In this document: piece after piece, positions 24,061 through 32,266 of the stretch
Numbering within the stretch: position 1 is the first letter of the stretch
Layout: every line of letters begins with the position of its first letter
NCBI RefSeq assembly: GCF_023822045.1
Contig: NZ_CP084712.1
Location: forward strand, 4,523,001-4,587,000
From: Sphingopyxis sp. USTB-05
GTDB lineage: Bacteria > Pseudomonadota > Alphaproteobacteria > Sphingomonadales > Sphingomonadaceae
Direction: 5' to 3'
DNA length: 64,000 bases
Made by a program: the position numbers and the translations under genes
Notes under the pieces: generated by a model
What the model saw: only the letters and a program-made list of their open reading frames with translations
Database searches by the model: none
What the model was told of the DNA's origin: nothing

Positions 24061-25155
24061 TCAGGAAAAGACCGTCGTAAAAATATAGGCGGCCAACAGT
24101 ACGAGATGCACGGCGCCCTGCAAAATCGTGGTTCGTCCGGTTCCGAAAGATAAAATCGCGACGCCAAGCGAGAGCGCCAGAAGTGTCATGCCCTTGGGGT
24201 CGAGGCCGAGGGATAGCGGCCAGCCCATGACGAGTGCCGCAATCGCTACCGTCGGGATCGTAAGGCCGATTGTCGCAAGCGCCGATCCCAGCGCAAGGTT
24301 GAGACTTGTCTGGAGGCGGTCGCGCCGCGCAGCGCGCAATGCCGCAAGACTTTCCGGAGCGAGAACGAGCGCGGCGACGGCAATGCCGACAAGCGCGCGC
24401 GGCAATGCGGCGGCAGCGATCGCTGTTTCGAACGGTTTGGAGAGGCTTTTGGCGAGGAAGACAACGCTCACCAACGCGAGCAGAAGAAGGCCAAGCGATA
24501 GTGCCGCCGCGCGCGAGCTGGGTGGCGAAGCATGCGCATCGCCGGCCAGCGCGCCTACGCCTTCAGGCAGGAAATAGTCGCGATGGCGGATGGTCTGGAC
24601 AAACACGAAGGTTGCGTAGAGCAGCGTCGACACGATCGCGGTAAATATAAGCTGCGCGGCGGAATAAGAGGGCGAGGCTGCGTTCGCGCTCACACTCGGC
24701 AGAACAAGTACCAGCGTTGCCATCGCCGCCAGCACGCAGAGCGCGGCGTTGACTCCTTCGAGCACGAAACGCTGCTCGCCGTGCCGAATGCCGCCGACCA
24801 ACAGGCATCCGCCGACAACGCCGTTGAGGATAAGCATGATTGCGGCAAACACCGTATCGCGCGGCAAGGCCGGATTCGCCGACCCGCTCAGCATCATGGA
24901 CAGAATCAGCGAAGCCTCGATAATGGTGACCGCGCCTGCGAGGATCAGCGTGCCGAACGGCTCTCCTACCCGGTGGGCGACGACCTCGCCATGATGGACC
25001 GTCGCGAGGATGCAGCCGACAAGGATCGCGCTTGTTCCGGCAAGAGCGATACCGTCCGTTTGTGCCGGATGCAGCAGAAGTGCTACCAGGCCTGCAACAG
25101 GCATCCACCGGGGCCAGCTCGACATCACCGCAGCCGAAAGGGACTGGATTCTCAT
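24061..25155 (-). CDS. chaA: ChaA-type Ca2+/H+ antiporter
   Basis: 364 residues with eleven or so membrane helices in two inverted halves. The N-half motif GEPFGTLILAGAVTIIEASLI and C-half LVLAPESLAALRAA...LNLALGSALATIGLTIP are the alpha-repeat acidic motifs of the CaCA superfamily, and GRTTILQGAVHLVL closes the protein as in ChaA. It exports Ca2+ or Na+/K+ in exchange for protons. The start at 25155 gives a normal first helix; the ATG at 25194 would add a charged, unlikely leader. Confidence 0.9.
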   Translation of the reverse strand: MRIQSLSAAVMSSWPRWMPVAGLVALLLHPAQTDGIALAGTSAILVGCILATVHHGEVVAHRVGEPFGTLILAGAVTIIEASLILSMMLSGSANPALPRDTVFAAIMLILNGVVGGCLLVGGIRHGEQRFVLEGVNAALCVLAAMATLVLVLPSVSANAASPSYSAAQLIFTAIVSTLLYATFVFVQTIRHRDYFLPEGVGALAGDAHASPPSSRAAALSLGLLLLALVSVVFLAKSLSKPFETAIAAAALPRALVGIAVAALVLAPESLAALRAARRDRLQTSLNLALGSALATIGLTIPTVAIAALVMGWPLSLGLDPKGMTLLALSLGVAILSFGTGRTTILQGAVHLVLLAAYIFTTVFS

Positions 25156-25261
25156 GACGCGCCTTTCTGAAACAGGCCGGCGCGCGAAAGTCAAACGTGC
25201 AACTCCGGTTCTCCTGGACCGGCCGAGTTCGGACAGAATTAAGCCCCTTTAGGGGTGCCGA

Positions 25262-25630
25262 TCAGAAGTCGCAGGCCGGTATCTGCTTCGCGTCGCGCTC
25301 GGCGACGAGGGTCCGCACCTCGGTTTCCAGCTCGAAGCGCGCCGATCTGAAGTCGTCGTCGTGAATCGCGCCGCGGTCGTAGTCGCGTCGCAGCCGGTCG
25401 CGATCTCTTGCCCGTTTTGCGAGTTCGCCGTCGATCCGGGATCGGCGCCGTTCGCTCTCGGCGCGCAGTTTCTCGATTTCCGGCAGGGCCTTCTTCCGCC
25501 AGGCGGGATCGGTCGCACGGGCCATCTCACCCTCAGAATCGGCGAAAATCTCGAAGCAGGCCTGGTTAGGTGTTTCGGATGCTTCGGAAACGGACGGCGC
25601 GATCAGCGCGACAGCAAGGAGAAGGGGCAT
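25262..25630 (-). CDS. small exported coiled-coil protein of unknown function
   Basis: 122 residues: a short signal peptide (MPLLLAVALIAPSVSEAS), then an Arg/Glu-rich coiled coil (about 45-110) with one cysteine near each end (NQACFEI and IPACDF) that may be linked. No known family. It is 106 bp upstream of chaA on the same strand. Confidence 0.55.
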   Translation of the reverse strand: MPLLLAVALIAPSVSEASETPNQACFEIFADSEGEMARATDPAWRKKALPEIEKLRAESERRRSRIDGELAKRARDRDRLRRDYDRGAIHDDDFRSARFELETEVRTLVAERDAKQIPACDF

Positions 25631-26050
25631 GAGCGTTGGATAGCAAATGGCATTCCCGGTTTCTACCGGGGCATATGGCGCCGAGATGATTACGCCGTGC
25701 GACTTTGCTCGCACTTCACGGCGATTGGTACCCGAGATCTCAAAGCGATCATCCTGACCGTTTGGAGAGCAGGTTTCGCACCTTCGTCGGAAGGGCACTG
25801 CAATCGTTCGCTTTGCGCCGTCCGCATGCGATCCTGGCGAATGTCGGCTACCTCGGATTGGCGGCCGGAAGCTGCCGGTCAGAAATCGGCCAATCCTGCA
25901 TGGGACCAGATCTGCGGCGAATGGCCGGAGTGGGCGGCTTCCGTACAGGCAGCCTCCGCGCTCCTCACAGGCTTAAGTGGACGCAGTGCCTTGATTGCCG
26001 GGACGTGGCGGGCCAGTCTGATTAAATTCTGCTTCGGAGGTGGTGCAAAC
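25631..26050. other. intergenic region without a recognisable gene
   Basis: 420 bp between divergent genes. Apart from the second copy of the dispersed repeat (25800-25892) I see no coding signal. A reading through it in frame with the acetyltransferase lacks family similarity. Confidence 0.6.
25800..25892. repeat. degenerate dispersed intergenic repeat, copy 2
   Basis: Aligns gap-free over 93 bp with 6998-7090, both ending in a conserved block that closes CGGCCA. See copy 1. Confidence 0.5.
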
Positions 26051-26536
26051 ATGCATGTGCGTCAAATAACGATGGGGGACGCGCCAGCGGTTCAAGTAAT
26101 TTACGCACCCTATGTAACTGCCACCACCATCTCGTTCGAGGAAGTCCCGCCTGATATTATGGAGATTGAAAGGCGCATCGCCGCTATTCTGCCGCGCTAT
26201 CCCTATCTGGTAGCCGAAGTGGATGGGCGGGTCGTCGGTTATGCCTACGCCAGCGAACATAGGGCGCGCGCCGCATACCGGACATCTGTCGATGTAGCAG
26301 TCTATGTGGCGCCTGGCGCGCAACGGCGCGGTGTAGCGCGAAGTCTATACTCGCGCCTGCTGGCTGACGCGGCAAGCTTGGGCTATCACGCGGCTTTTGC
26401 TGGCATCGCACTCCCAAACGACGCAAGCGTCGGGCTGCACGAAACCATGGGCTTCGAGCCGGTGGGCATCTACCGTGAGGTCGGGCGAAAATTCGATGCT
26501 TGGCACGACGTCGGTTGGTGGCAACGACTGCTGTGA
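26051..26536 (+). CDS. GNAT N-acetyltransferase, phosphinothricin/methionine-sulfone acetyltransferase type
   Basis: 161 residues with the whole GNAT fold: N-terminal DAPAVQVIYAPYVTATTISFEE typical of the Pat/Bar/MddA group, motif A VAVYVAPGAQRRGVARSLYSRLL for acetyl-CoA and GLHETMGFEPVGIYREVGRKF at the end. Relatives acetylate phosphinothricin or methionine sulfone. Start 26051 is set by GGAGGTGG nine bases upstream. Confidence 0.9.
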   Translation: MHVRQITMGDAPAVQVIYAPYVTATTISFEEVPPDIMEIERRIAAILPRYPYLVAEVDGRVVGYAYASEHRARAAYRTSVDVAVYVAPGAQRRGVARSLYSRLLADAASLGYHAAFAGIALPNDASVGLHETMGFEPVGIYREVGRKFDAWHDVGWWQRLL

Positions 26537-26623
26537 GCGATGTAGAAGTGCCAAGGCATCGCTGAAGCGATTTTACTCATATCGAAGTGTGGGCAATGGG
26601 CGGAAACTGGTCCCGATGGCTCT

Positions 26624-27379
26624 TCAGCGCCCCGGCAACCGGGCTAGTTCAGCCGGCGTGGCAGTTGGTTTCTTGCGGTCCTTGCGCTCGGAATAGCGGT
26701 CGACGAGCTGGTCCACATGACCGCGTGTCAGCACGGTGAAGCGCACCAACTCCTCTGCGACGTCGACGATACGGTCGTAGTAGCTCGAGGGCAGCATCCG
26801 GCCGGCCTCGTCGAACTCCTGATAGGCCTTCGCGACGCTCGACTGGTTGGGAATGGTGATCATCCGCATCCAGCGGCCAAGGACGCGCAGCGTGTTGACG
26901 CTGTTGAACGATTGCGATCCTGCCGACACCTGCATCACGGCCAGCGTGCGGCCCTGCGTCGGGCGAAGGCCCTTGTAGGCGAGGGGGAGATGGTCGACCT
27001 GTGCCTTCATGATTCCGGTAATCTGGCCATGGCGTTCGGGGCTGCACCAGACCTGGCCTTCGGACCAGATCGAATGCTGCCGCAGCTCCTCGACCGCGGG
27101 GTGGTCGTCGTCGGCGATCTGATCGGGCAAGGGGAGGTCAGACGGATCGAAGATGCGTGTCTCGCAGCCGAAGAGCTGGAGCAGGCGCGCCGTCTCTTCC
27201 ACGACGAGGCGCGAATAGGAGCGTTCGCGTAAAGACCCGTAGAGGAGGAGGATGCGCGGCGCCGGATCGAGCGGGCCGAGGCCGAGGGCGGGTTGCGCGC
27301 GGAGATATTCGGGGCTGAGCGCCGGCAGACGGTCGGGATCGGTAAGCGTGCGCAGGCGATTATGGGTCTGTTCTGTCAT
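26624..27379 (-). CDS. arsH: ArsH, NADPH-dependent FMN reductase acting on organoarsenicals
   Basis: 251 residues with the flavodoxin-like core: [13 protein letters not shown] for FMN phosphate, [23 protein letters not shown] and [24 protein letters not shown], all diagnostic for ArsH. It oxidises trivalent methyl- and aromatic arsenicals to less toxic pentavalent forms. Last gene of the ars operon, 5 bp after acr3. Confidence 0.95.
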   Translation of the reverse strand: MTEQTHNRLRTLTDPDRLPALSPEYLRAQPALGLGPLDPAPRILLLYGSLRERSYSRLVVEETARLLQLFGCETRIFDPSDLPLPDQIADDDHPAVEELRQHSIWSEGQVWCSPERHGQITGIMKAQVDHLPLAYKGLRPTQGRTLAVMQVSAGSQSFNSVNTLRVLGRWMRMITIPNQSSVAKAYQEFDEAGRMLPSSYYDRIVDVAEELVRFTVLTRGHVDQLVDRYSERKDRKKPTATPAELARLPGR

Positions 27380-27384
27380 GATAC

Positions 27385-28452
27385 TCAGGATTGTGAAGGA
27401 ACGGTCGAGGGAAACCAGCGGCGTCCGAGGCGGAAAGCGACGCCGACGAGGAGAATGAGGATGGGAACCTCGACGAGCGGCCCGATCACGGCGGCGAAGG
27501 CGACCGGCGAAGCGAGCCCGAAGGCCGCGATGGCCACCGCGATAGCGAGCTCGAAATTATTGCCTGCGGCGGTGAAGGCGACCGCGGTGGTGCGCGGATA
27601 GTCCGCCTCGATGAGCTTGCCCATCCAGAAGCTGATGAGGAATTGGACGACGAAGTAGATAGTGAGCGGGATCGCGATCCGCACGACGTCGGCAGGGATG
27701 GTGACGATCTCGCCGCCCTTGAGGCTGAACATCGCGACGATCGTGAACAGCAGCGCGACGAGCGTGATCGGGCCGATCCTGGGCAGGAAGCGCGTCTCGT
27801 ACCACTCGTCTCCCTTCGCCTTCGTGAGAAAGCGGCGGGTGAGGTAGCCGGCAATGAAGGGAATGCCGAGATAGATGAGAACCGCTTCGGCGATCGTCCA
27901 GAAGCTCACGTCGATGACGCTGCCTTCGAGCCCGAACAGCGGCGGCAGGACGGTCAGGAAGAACCAGGCGTAGATGCTGAAGAAGAGGATCTGGAAGATC
28001 GAATTGAAGGCGACGAGCGCCGCGACATATTGATTGTCGCCCTTCGCGAGCTGGTTCCAGACGATCACCATTGCGATGCAGCGCGCGAGGCCGATCAGGA
28101 TCAGGCCTGTCATATATTCGGGCTTGTCCGAGAGGAAGATGACCGCGAGCGCGAACATCAACGCCGGGCCGATGATCCAGTTTTGGATCAGCGAAATCGC
28201 CAGAACGCGTTTGTCCTCGAACACGCGCGGCAGCTCGTCGTAACGCACGCGGGCAAGCGGCGGATACATCATCAATATGAGGCCGATTGCGATCGGGATG
28301 TTCGTCGTTCCGATCGACATGGCGTCGATCGCGGCGGGCAGCCCCTTGAAGGCCGACCCGAGCAACACGCCGAGGCCCATGGCAAGAAAAATCCAGAGTG
28401 TCAGATAGCGGTCGAGGAACGACAGGCGTTCGCGTTTGGCGGCAGTGGTCAA
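27385..28452 (-). CDS. acr3: Acr3 arsenite efflux permease
   Basis: Ten-helix BART-superfamily arsenite exporter. [13 protein letters not shown] (fourth helix) contains the essential cysteine, and [16 protein letters not shown] is the typical ninth-helix motif. I chose the TTG at 28452, which follows the arsC stop by 10 bp and ATGAGG by 8; it gives 355 residues, the family length. The ATG further upstream would overlap arsC by 68 bp and add 26 non-homologous residues. It expels As(III) using the proton gradient. Confidence 0.93.
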   Translation of the reverse strand: MTTAAKRERLSFLDRYLTLWIFLAMGLGVLLGSAFKGLPAAIDAMSIGTTNIPIAIGLILMMYPPLARVRYDELPRVFEDKRVLAISLIQNWIIGPALMFALAVIFLSDKPEYMTGLILIGLARCIAMVIVWNQLAKGDNQYVAALVAFNSIFQILFFSIYAWFFLTVLPPLFGLEGSVIDVSFWTIAEAVLIYLGIPFIAGYLTRRFLTKAKGDEWYETRFLPRIGPITLVALLFTIVAMFSLKGGEIVTIPADVVRIAIPLTIYFVVQFLISFWMGKLIEADYPRTTAVAFTAAGNNFELAIAVAIAAFGLASPVAFAAVIGPLVEVPILILLVGVAFRLGRRWFPSTVPSQS

Positions 28453-28462
28453 GATGCCGGCC

Positions 28463-28891
28463 TCATCCCTGGACGCGATTGCCAGCGGCATCGACGACCC
28501 GTTCGCCATCTTCCTTGGAGAAGGCTCCAAGCTGCCGTGCGGGCAGGATGTCGAGCACGGCTTCAGACGGGCGGCAGAGCCTGACCCCGAGGGGCGACAC
28601 GACGAGCGGGCGGTTGATGAGGACGGGATGCTCCATCATCGCATCGAACAGGATGTCATCGCTCAGGCTTTCGTTTCCGAGGCCGAGGTCTGCATAAGGC
28701 GTGCCCTTCTCGCGGAGCAATTCGCGTGGCTTGATTCCCGCCCGGTCGATCAGTTGTTCGAGCAGTGCACGAGCCGGCGGCGTTTTTAGATATTCGACGA
28801 CATGCGGCTCGATCCCGGAATTCCGGATCAGCGCGAGCGTGTTGCGTGACGTGCCGCAGTCGGGATTGTGGTAGATGATGATGTCGGTCAC
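28463..28891 (-). CDS. arsC: glutaredoxin-coupled arsenate reductase
   Basis: 142 residues of the ArsC/Spx fold. The catalytic cysteine is C12 in [10 protein letters not shown], and conserved arginines lie in [18 protein letters not shown]. It reduces As(V) to As(III) for export by Acr3, using glutathione and glutaredoxin. Lies 12 bp after arsR in the operon. Confidence 0.95.
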   Translation of the reverse strand: MTDIIIYHNPDCGTSRNTLALIRNSGIEPHVVEYLKTPPARALLEQLIDRAGIKPRELLREKGTPYADLGLGNESLSDDILFDAMMEHPVLINRPLVVSPLGVRLCRPSEAVLDILPARQLGAFSKEDGERVVDAAGNRVQG

Positions 28892-28903
28892 ACGCCGGTT
28901 CCT

Positions 28904-29233
28904 TCAGCAGCAGGTGAGTTCGGCCAGAAGCGGTTCGCACAGCTCGGGGCGGCTTTGGCAACAGTCCTTCGCAAGGAAGAGCATCAGTTCTCGGAGCGTA
29001 TCGATATCGGCTCGCTGTATCTGCTGCCGCCCGAGTTTCTCGGATTTTACGAGACCGGCTTTCGCGAGCACAGCGAGATGCGTCGAGAAGGTGCTCTGCG
29101 TGAGACCCGACGCGTCAACAAGTTCACCGGTCGATAGACCCTCCGGCTCATGCCGGACAAGAAAGCGGAAGGCTTCGAGACGTGTCGGATGGGCGAGAGC
29201 GGCGAGAGCGGGAAGCGCGGAATCGATATTCAT
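28904..29233 (-). CDS. arsR: ArsR/SmtB family arsenic-responsive repressor
   Basis: 109 residues, winged helix (about 10-85). Five cysteines cluster after the last helix (C91, C92, C99, C108, C109), matching ArsR subtypes that sense As(III) at the C terminus rather than in the DNA-binding helix. It should repress its own operon. There is no ribosome site before the ATG, and the predicted transcription start coincides with it, so the mRNA may be leaderless. Confidence 0.9.
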   Translation of the reverse strand: MNIDSALPALAALAHPTRLEAFRFLVRHEPEGLSTGELVDASGLTQSTFSTHLAVLAKAGLVKSEKLGRQQIQRADIDTLRELMLFLAKDCCQSRPELCEPLLAELTCC

Positions 29234-29234
29234 A

Positions 29235-29290
29235 CATCGGAATTATCCGATGCGTTGACGCTCGTCAATTCCTATCGGAAATATCCGATG
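29235..29290 (-). promoter_or_regulatory. ars promoter with two ArsR-like operators and a FixK-like palindrome
   Basis: Minus-strand -35 TTGACG (29268-29263) and -10 TAATTC (29245-29240) are exactly 17 bp apart. Operator 1, CATCGGA-ATTA-TCCGATG (29235-29252), covers the -10; operator 2, ATCGGA-AATA-TCCGAT (29274-29289), lies upstream of -35. Between them TTGAC-GCTC-GTCAA (29255-29268) has FNR/FixK form, though it may only reflect the -35. Confidence 0.7.
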
Positions 29291-29302
29291 AATTTAGCCG
29301 AG

Positions 29303-29340
29303 TGTCCGCTATTACCCCACTCGTTGGCTAATAGCGGACA
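29303..29340. repeat. 12-bp perfect inverted repeat upstream of the ars operon
   Basis: TGTCCGCTATTA and TAATAGCGGACA enclose 14 bases. A closely similar structure with GTCCGC stems occurs at 37093-37126, and a partial match at about 31189. Probably a dispersed intergenic repeat family. Confidence 0.55.
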
Positions 29341-29388
29341 GTATCCAACCGGCCACTTTGGTCTTCAAATCGCCAATCTTTGGACGCC

Positions 29389-29426
29389 AAAAAAGACGCC
29401 CGCGCGGCCGAAACCGTGCGGGCGTC
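29389..29426 (-). terminator. rho-independent terminator with no gene upstream
   Basis: On the minus strand GACGCCCGCACGG-TTTCGG-CCGCGCGGGCGTC (one mismatch) is followed directly by six T. There is no annotated minus-strand gene between 29427 and 29668, so the transcript it ends is unknown. Confidence 0.7.
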
Positions 29427-29478
29427 AGATGAAGATCTCGGTTTTCTGAAAGGACGAGGTCTCCTGGGTCGCACGGCG
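29389..29478 (-). ncRNA. candidate small RNA ending at the orphan terminator
   Basis: The about 90 bases before and including the orphan terminator have an AT-rich -10-like element on the minus strand (within 29479-29488) and an unstructured GA/CU-rich stretch (AGGAGACCTCGTCC) that could base-pair with ribosome sites. The +strand reading of the same element is TATAAT, so promoter direction is ambiguous. No Rfam family recognised. Confidence 0.3.
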
Positions 29479-29668
29479 CATATAATGTTGCGGGCCGGGT
29501 GATAATTGTACCGCTGCGCCAAAAAAGATGCCTTGGCGCGCATTGGACGTCGACCGCAGGTTGGTTCAAATAGGACCCGTTCTGCAATCGGCCGAGCCAT
29601 GGCGGGTTGTTCAGCCGGGGTTCGGCTGCGCGCCGCTACGTCCGGTCCATGATTGAAGGAGACGGGTC

Positions 29669-30043
29669 ATGAAAAAATATATCGCCGCCGCGGTCCTCGC
29701 TGCGCTCGCCGTTCCCGTCGGCCCGGCGCTGGCGGATCCGCCGCCCTGGGCGCCGGCGCACGGCAAGCGCGCCAAGGATCGTGGTCTTTATGACGGATAT
29801 GGGCGCTATTACGAACCCCGCCGCATTTCGCACAACGACCGTATTTGGCGGAGCAAGGATGGCCGCTACCACTGCCGCCGCGAGAATGGCACGACCGGAT
29901 TGATCATTGGCGCCGCCGTCGGTGCGCTCGTCGGGCGCGAACTCGATGGCGGGCGTGACCGCACGGTCGGCACGATCATCGGCGCGGCCGGCGGCGGGCT
30001 GCTCGGCCGGGCTATCGATCGCGGTGAACTGAAATGCCGCTGA
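29669..30043 (+). CDS. exported glycine-zipper protein
   Basis: 124 residues: signal peptide to about 22, a Tyr/Arg-rich segment (RGLYDGYGRYYEPRRI) and a C-terminal glycine zipper (TTGLIIGAAVGALVGRELDGG...GTIIGAAGGGLLGRAIDRG), as in 17-kDa surface-antigen and RcnB-like proteins. Probably associated with the outer membrane; function unknown. Ribosome site GAAGGAGACGG. Confidence 0.82.
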   Translation: MKKYIAAAVLAALAVPVGPALADPPPWAPAHGKRAKDRGLYDGYGRYYEPRRISHNDRIWRSKDGRYHCRRENGTTGLIIGAAVGALVGRELDGGRDRTVGTIIGAAGGGLLGRAIDRGELKCR

Positions 30044-30131
30044 TGTGAAAGGACGGCGCGAGAGGGACCAGTCTGCTCGCGCCGTCCCCTGGACACCGCA
30101 CGCAGTGGGGGTGCGGGCGGTGACGAAAAGT

Positions 30132-30413
30132 CTATTCGACAGTCTGATCGCGCAGGCGCCCCAACTTTGTCGCGCGCAGCCCGGGTATGCCCGCCCGGTC
30201 GATGGTGCGGCGCCACGATTCCAGCTCTTCGCCGCTGAGGCGGTATCTTGCGCAGGCGTCGGCCAGCCCGATTAGCCCGCCATCGATCGCGGCAAGCAAC
30301 TCCGCCTTGCGGCGCGCGACCCAATAGCCTGCCGTCGATGAAGGCAAATCGTCGATTGTCAGCGGCCCGACCGGCCCGGCGACCGATGTCGGCCTCGTCG
30401 TAAATTCGAGCAC
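30132..30413 (-). CDS. sciP: SciP-like DUF1153 regulator (CtrA-associated)
   Basis: Using GTG 30413, preceded by GGAGAG, the product is 93 residues, the same length as Caulobacter SciP. The core PLTIDDLP, WVARRKAELLAAIDGGLIGLADAC, YRLSGEELESWRRTIDRAGIPGLRATK matches the SciP/DUF1153 family. SciP binds CtrA and represses CtrA-activated genes early in the cell cycle. The longer reading upstream has no similarity. Alphaproteobacteria can carry several DUF1153 paralogues, so the cell-cycle role is inferred. Confidence 0.75.
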   Translation of the reverse strand: MLEFTTRPTSVAGPVGPLTIDDLPSSTAGYWVARRKAELLAAIDGGLIGLADACARYRLSGEELESWRRTIDRAGIPGLRATKLGRLRDQTVE

Positions 30414-30655
30414 TGCGAACTCTCCATTCGCTCGGCTGCTGCCGTATGAGTGCCCCCCGCGGCAAAGATGCGGTTTTGAGGTTAACAAAAGGTTGCGGAG
30501 GGGCATGGGATGCGCCCAACCGTTCGTCGCTCATGGGACGCGACGGGCCAATTTATGTGCGGGAGGGCGAGCCGCCTGCGGTCCTCTCAACGATTGCCGC
30601 TATTGCCAGGCCGGGCGGAATGCTGCAGCATTTTTCCATTAAGAGGGGGAAACTT

Positions 30656-31111
30656 ATGCGAAATGCGAATATTTTTATGGCGATGGCGCTGGTGGCATCG
30701 CCGGCTCAGGCTCAGACGGTGCCGGACCTGCCCGCCAATCCGCTGAAGGCGATCGATGGCGAATGGTATGGCGTCGACCACAAGATCAAGTTGTCCGTGG
30801 CAAATGGCGTGGTAACGATCGTGGAGAACGACACCGCTGATCCCTACCTCAAGAAGATCGCGGCACCTGCCGGAACCGTCATCGCTCGCATCACGGGCGT
30901 GGAATCGACCGGACCCAAGTCGGCGCGGTTCGTCGGCCAATGCCTCGAATTGATCGACACCTCGCGGTCAGACACGATGGCGTGCCCTGGTCACGCTTTC
31001 GTGCAGTCGGCGGCCTACGACGGCAAGCCCGGATTGAAGATCAATTTCTGGACCGCCGCTTTTCTTCGCAAGGGCAATATTCCGGAGTATCAATGGCAAT
31101 ATCGGAAGTGA
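30656..31111 (+). CDS. small exported protein of unknown function
   Basis: 151 residues; a short signal peptide ending SPAQA/QTV and a start at 30656 after AAGAGGGGG. The mature chain (GEWYGVDHKIKLSVANG..., two cysteines in GQCLEL and MACPGH) looks like a small beta-sandwich or lipocalin-like fold. No known family. Confidence 0.65.
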   Translation: MRNANIFMAMALVASPAQAQTVPDLPANPLKAIDGEWYGVDHKIKLSVANGVVTIVENDTADPYLKKIAAPAGTVIARITGVESTGPKSARFVGQCLELIDTSRSDTMACPGHAFVQSAAYDGKPGLKINFWTAAFLRKGNIPEYQWQYRK

Positions 31112-31292
31112 CGGGCGAAAGAGCGGAGCAATAATTTCCGGCAACAAAATCAGGGGCCGCTTGGGCCAGATCCGATGTGATAGCAGCCCGTCCGCTATCA
31201 GCCACTAACCGCGCTGTCGCGGTTCGGATGCCGCGCGGAGGTTTCAAATCCCGCCTGATGGGCCATGATCGGGGCAGGCCCACCGATAACCT

Positions 31293-31796
31293 TCATTTGT
31301 CGCGACCGGTATTTTCCGGAGCGCGTCGTTCCGTGGTGAATCCGTGCATGCCGAACCACCACTGCAATGCGATTATCGCGCCCTTGGCGGGTTGAAGGAA
31401 CCCGATCATCAAAACGAGCATGGCGGTCACGATTATCGCGGCCAATGCGATGAGCGACAGCTTCGTGTCCTGAACGAGTGCAATGATGATCGGCGCCATA
31501 ATATGCCCCGTCAGGAGGATCGCGATATAAGCCGGGAAATCGTCGGCTTGCTGATGCGTCCAGTCTTGCGCGCACGCGGAGCAAATAAGGACGGGTTTGA
31601 GAAAGCGATGAAATAGCTTCGCTTCGTTGCAGCGGGGACAGCGACCGCGCGCGCCGCGGAGCATCGCTTTCCAGGCCGAGGCAGGAAGCTCCGCGCTTTC
31701 CGTCTTAGGATTCCCGTGATTGGCGGAGATCGGTAATTTTCGGGCGTTGTCCGCACGATAAGAGCGATCCAGAGGCGTTTGCATGAAATCGGGCAT
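31293..31796 (-). CDS. DUF983 membrane protein
   Basis: 167 residues with a zinc-ribbon-like RGRCPRCNEAKLF and LICSACAQDW, the DDFPAYIAILLTGHI motif and two transmembrane helices, diagnostic of DUF983. The role is unknown; members occur near cytochrome oxidase genes in some alphaproteobacteria. The first 40 residues are poorly conserved, so the true start may be further in. Confidence 0.85.
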   Translation of the reverse strand: MPDFMQTPLDRSYRADNARKLPISANHGNPKTESAELPASAWKAMLRGARGRCPRCNEAKLFHRFLKPVLICSACAQDWTHQQADDFPAYIAILLTGHIMAPIIIALVQDTKLSLIALAAIIVTAMLVLMIGFLQPAKGAIIALQWWFGMHGFTTERRAPENTGRDK

Positions 31797-31875
31797 CAGC
31801 CGCCTCCTGCGCGAAGGTGGGAGCAGCGAGCGGCTCCCGCCAAAGCAAGCATATTCGATATAATGGCGAGCATGA

Positions 31876-31936
31876 TGTATATATACAGCATCGATCCATA
31901 ATGTTAAGATTGATAAATGATGTATGAAACATCATT
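31876..31936. promoter_or_regulatory. two palindromes at the XRE-SulP promoter
   Basis: TGTATATATACA (31876-31887) is a perfect 12-bp palindrome, and AATGATGT-ATGAA-ACATCATT (31916-31936) a perfect 8-bp inverted repeat ending one base before the ribosome site. Both contain GATGTAT (a direct repeat 45 bp apart). Typical of autoregulation by a small HTH repressor such as the one encoded next. Confidence 0.55.
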
Positions 31937-31945
31937 GGAGTCGAT

Positions 31946-32266
31946 ATGATCACATCGCAGCAGATGCGCGCGGCGCGCGCGCTCCTCGGGATCGACCAGC
32001 GCGAGCTTGCCGAACTCGCGGGTCTCTCGCTTCCGACGATCCAGCGCATGGAGGCGTCGAACGGCCAGGTCCGCGGTGTCGTCGATACGCTGGTGAAGGT
32101 GATTACGGCGCTGGAAAGCGCCGGCATCGAACTGGTCGGCGAATATTCATCGAGTGTCGGATCCGGGCGCGGCGTGCGGCTTCGCGAGCCCGCCGACGCC
32201 GATCCCAAGGCGCCCGGCCGCGCGCTTCTGTCCGCCAAATTTCCGAGCCGGCCCGCAATCCGGTGA
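31946..32266 (+). CDS. small XRE-family transcriptional regulator
   Basis: 106 residues. An HTH_3 domain fills the N-terminal 70 residues (MRAARALLGIDQRELAELAGLSLPTIQRMEASNG), with a short basic tail. Proteins of this size often autoregulate and act on an adjacent gene. Its stop overlaps the SulP start (GTGA), so it probably controls sulfate/bicarbonate transporter expression in a feedback loop. Confidence 0.85.
   Translation: MITSQQMRAARALLGIDQRELAELAGLSLPTIQRMEASNGQVRGVVDTLVKVITALESAGIELVGEYSSSVGSGRGVRLREPADADPKAPGRALLSAKFPSRPAIR

Noticed and set aside
29255..29268. Taking TTGAC-GCTC-GTCAA in the ars promoter as a certain FNR site
   Set aside because: Its right half is the -35 box on the minus strand, so the palindrome could be coincidental; kept only as a hypothesis.
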